Shown here piece by piece: positions 4,742-5,368 of a DNA stretch of 5,368 nucleotides. The position numbers and the translations under genes are program-made. The stretch covers positions 1 through 5,368 of the forward strand of contig JAITAZ010000562.1 in NCBI GenBank assembly GCA_031283825.1, given 5' to 3'. The DNA is from Planctomycetaceae bacterium. Its GTDB lineage: Bacteria > Planctomycetota > Planctomycetia > Pirellulales > Thermoguttaceae. The notes under the pieces were generated by a model, which saw only the letters and a program-made list of their open reading frames with translations, was not told the origin of the DNA and did not search any database. Every line of letters starts with the position of its first letter. Position 1 is the stretch's first letter.

Positions 4742-5140
4742 ATGACGTCTTTTTTATGTACGTACAAAGGCGATGGTCAAACGACGTTAAAACACAGCAA
4801 TAATGCGGCGGAAGTGATAACGGATTTACCGTTAGACAACGGCGGCAAAGGACGCGGTTTTTCGCCGACAGATTTTTTCGCGAGTTCGTTGGGTGCTTGT
4901 GCGATGACAATTATGGGCAAACAAGCGGAATCACAAGGCAAATCGATTGTCGGGACGACTGTAGAAATCTCAAAAACAATGGGAGTTGACCCGCGCCGAA
5001 TCACCGAGATTAGCGTGAAATTCACATTTCCCGACTCCGTTCCGGTAGAAGATCGTCCTGATTATCTAAAGTGTTTAAAAATTTGTCCGGTTCATAATAG
5101 TCTGAACAGCAATATCAAAATTACGGCAACGTCGAATTAG
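4742..5140 (+). CDS. OsmC-family protein (probable thiol-dependent hydroperoxide reductase)
   Basis: 132 residues, close to the usual OsmC/Ohr length of about 135-145. It has the two signature cysteines: Cys53 in FSPTDFFASSLGACAMTIMG (peroxidatic) and Cys115 in CLKICPVHNSL (resolving, in the CPVxxSL motif). DNGGKGRGFSPTD (32-44) is the conserved stretch before the first Cys, and PRRITEISVKFTF (84-96) is the typical central strand. The family forms domain-swapped cytoplasmic dimers that reduce organic or fatty-acid hydroperoxides using thiol donors. The sequence looks like the general OsmC/YhfA-like branch more than classical Ohr, so substrate is uncertain and I give no symbol. The gene seems to be its own unit: 140 bp separate it from purQ and it has its own ribosome binding site and candidate operator. 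An extra Cys111 lies near Cys115. Confidence 0.9.
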   Translation: MTSFLCTYKGDGQTTLKHSNNAAEVITDLPLDNGGKGRGFSPTDFFASSLGACAMTIMGKQAESQGKSIVGTTVEISKTMGVDPRRITEISVKFTFPDSVPVEDRPDYLKCLKICPVHNSLNSNIKITATSN

Positions 5141-5368
5141 AGTCTGACAGATTATATCAACTCGTACAACGAATTTCGGCAGCGTAAAAATTATTCGTTA
5201 AAAAGTCGGCGGCTCTAACCGAAATTTCAATCGCTAGCGGTTTATTTGTAACGAATATTTAAGTCTCTTCGGGACGTCCGGCAATAGCGTAGGACGATGC
5301 TTACGCCATTGTTGGACGGCTTTACAGGGCGAATATTCTACAGAAATATTATGTTATTTTAATATTTT
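5141..5368. other. Downstream gap without a gene
   Basis: No coding frame on either strand. It contains a weak inverted repeat (aacgaat 5168-5174 with attcgtt 5193-5199), a cgctagcg palindrome (5232-5239), the GC-rich hairpin at 5275-5318 and an A/T-rich end. No classical terminator for the OsmC gene is visible. Confidence 0.5.
5275..5318. repeat. Long GC-rich hairpin (17-bp arms, 10-nt loop)
   Basis: Arms 5275-5291 and 5302-5318 pair at 14 Watson-Crick positions plus two G-T pairs and one A-C mismatch, around the loop ggacgatgct. It is a GC-rich island in AT-rich surroundings. No T-run follows, so it is not a standard intrinsic terminator. It may be a dispersed palindromic repeat or a structured RNA. 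Confidence 0.65.

Overview
The window comes from an AT-rich bacterium, most likely a planctomycete (Pirellulales-like). This rests on protein character. The PurQ is a single ~268-residue glutaminase subunit with planctomycete-style sequence (RAPGTNCD at the N-terminus, HPHWTR, and a C-terminus of the form GDGLxxFQNAVxYF). The acyl carrier protein begins with an EIRKAVIDILAEI-type helix and carries FRxQFxMDSMDLLDIV. Shine-Dalgarno use is patchy. This assignment is inference from remembered family features; no search was run.

Layout, all genes on the + strand. Bases 1-318 hold the C-terminal part of a CPBP-family membrane protease cut by the window edge. Bases 319-987 are non-coding and contain a MITE-like repeat element (620-911) built of a 59-bp terminal foldback, three 48-bp hairpin units plus a fourth hairpin, and an inverted terminal repeat, bounded by an 8-bp direct duplication. 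Bases 988-2007 encode a secreted or membrane-anchored low-complexity protein of unknown function. A good sigma70-like promoter (2157-2186) then precedes a tight pair: an acyl carrier protein (2315-2566) and type III pantothenate kinase CoaX (2570-3466), only 3 nt apart. A second, shorter copy of the element (3518-3728) lies just upstream of purQ (3795-4601). An OsmC-family protein (4742-5140) follows, with a strong ribosome binding site and a perfect 8-bp inverted repeat in its leader that resembles a MarR/OhrR-type operator. The final 228 bases carry no gene but contain a long GC-rich hairpin (5275-5318).

The genes are mostly housekeeping. CoaX starts CoA synthesis, and CoA is the donor of the phosphopantetheine arm that activates the ACP. 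PurQ supplies ammonia for step 4 of purine synthesis. OsmC proteins usually reduce organic hydroperoxides. I found no defence system, CRISPR array, tRNA or rRNA. The most unusual material is the repeat element family (two copies and a probable solo end within 3.2 kb), the hexamer microsatellites inside two conserved enzymes, and the hairpins in the gaps.
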